Shown here one piece after another: positions 14,826 through 15,049 of a DNA stretch of 15,049 nucleotides. Every line of letters starts with the position of its first letter. Positions within the stretch are counted from its first letter, which is position 1. The stretch comes from Stagnihabitans sp043738565 (GTDB taxonomy: Bacteria; Pseudomonadota; Alphaproteobacteria; Rhodobacterales; Rhodobacteraceae), in the NCBI GenBank assembly GCA_043738565.1, contig JAYUGA010000122.1, forward strand, positions 1 through 15,049. The letters are read 5' to 3'. A program made the translations under genes and the position numbers. The notes beneath the pieces were generated by a model. That model did no database searches, was not told the DNA's origin, and saw nothing but the letters and a program-made list of their open reading frames with translations.

Positions 14826-15049
14826 TCAACGGAACTTGACGGTTTCGTATTTGCCGTCCTTGACCACGAACTCTTTGTAGCGACCGGCACTTTCGCCAGC
14901 GCCAACAAGGGTCACACTCGACGCGCCGTCATAGTCGATGGCCTTGCCCGCCGCGAGCAACTCCATCGCATGGCCCAACTGGCCCGGCAGGATCTTTTCG
15001 CCCGAACCGTCAGCCGGACCATTGGCGATTTCCATGATCTTTTCTTTAT
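14826..15049 (-). CDS. Liv-type periplasmic substrate-binding protein, C-terminal part
   Basis: Only the last 74 or so codons are in the window; the frame is open through the right edge. The visible end (ILPGQLGHAMELLAAGKAID, then YDGASS, VTLVGAGESAGRYKEF, VVKDGKYETVKFR) matches the C-terminal lobe of type I periplasmic binding proteins of LivJ/LivK type, where a YxGASG-like motif and a closing VKDGKF-type strand are usual. It would capture the solute and deliver it to LivHM. It is the first visible gene of the liv cluster in transcription order, so the operon promoter probably lies outside the window. The ligand cannot be inferred from this fragment. Confidence 0.85.
   Translation of the reverse strand, partial: KEKIMEIANGPADGSGEKILPGQLGHAMELLAAGKAIDYDGASSVTLVGAGESAGRYKEFVVKDGKYETVKFR

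Overview
The window looks like a chromosomal segment of an alphaproteobacterium, most likely Rhodobacteraceae (Roseobacter/Paracoccus relatives). This is inference from high GC with strong G/C third-codon preference, RTX proteins ending in a Hint_2-type domain, a dimethylglycine-dehydrogenase-like flavoprotein, and a Liv transporter in the style of that family. No species can be named from the sequence alone.

Layout, left to right. A complete tRNA-Leu(CAA) lies at 15-98. It is followed by about 930 bp with no convincing gene but many short perfect hairpins. Two large plus-strand genes (1032-3242 and 3495-7034) then encode paralogous, probably secreted, calcium-binding RTX proteins. Each consists of a long array of GGxGxDxLx nonapeptides, a shared linker of about 50 residues, a C-terminal Hint (Hedgehog/intein-type autoprocessing) domain and a shared C-terminal tail. 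The second protein also carries a non-RTX beta-rich module in its middle. A strong intrinsic terminator separates the two genes. No type I secretion genes are present, so the exporter must be encoded elsewhere.

From 7053 to the end everything is on the minus strand. Read in the direction of transcription: the end of a periplasmic Liv-type substrate-binding protein (cut by the window edge), a GC-rich stem-loop, livG (ATPase), a small secreted protein of unknown function, livF (ATPase), livH and livM (permeases), a covalent-FAD oxidoreductase/aminomethyltransferase of the dimethylglycine/sarcosine dehydrogenase family, and a MobA/MocA-like nucleotidyltransferase. livG to livM are packed with 8-nt overlaps or gaps of 1-3 nt, so they form one operon. 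The flavoprotein follows after 111 bp, and the nucleotidyltransferase after 114 bp that contain a stem-loop and a larger inverted repeat.

The likely logic of the right half is import of a small amino-acid-like compound by the Liv-type transporter and oxidative N-demethylation by the flavoprotein, with the one-carbon unit passed to tetrahydrofolate. The importer's substrate may therefore be an N-methylated amino acid, not leucine, isoleucine or valine; this is inference. The most unusual items are the secreted protein translationally coupled inside the liv operon, and the tandem RTX-Hint pair with its inserted module and internal 108-bp duplication.
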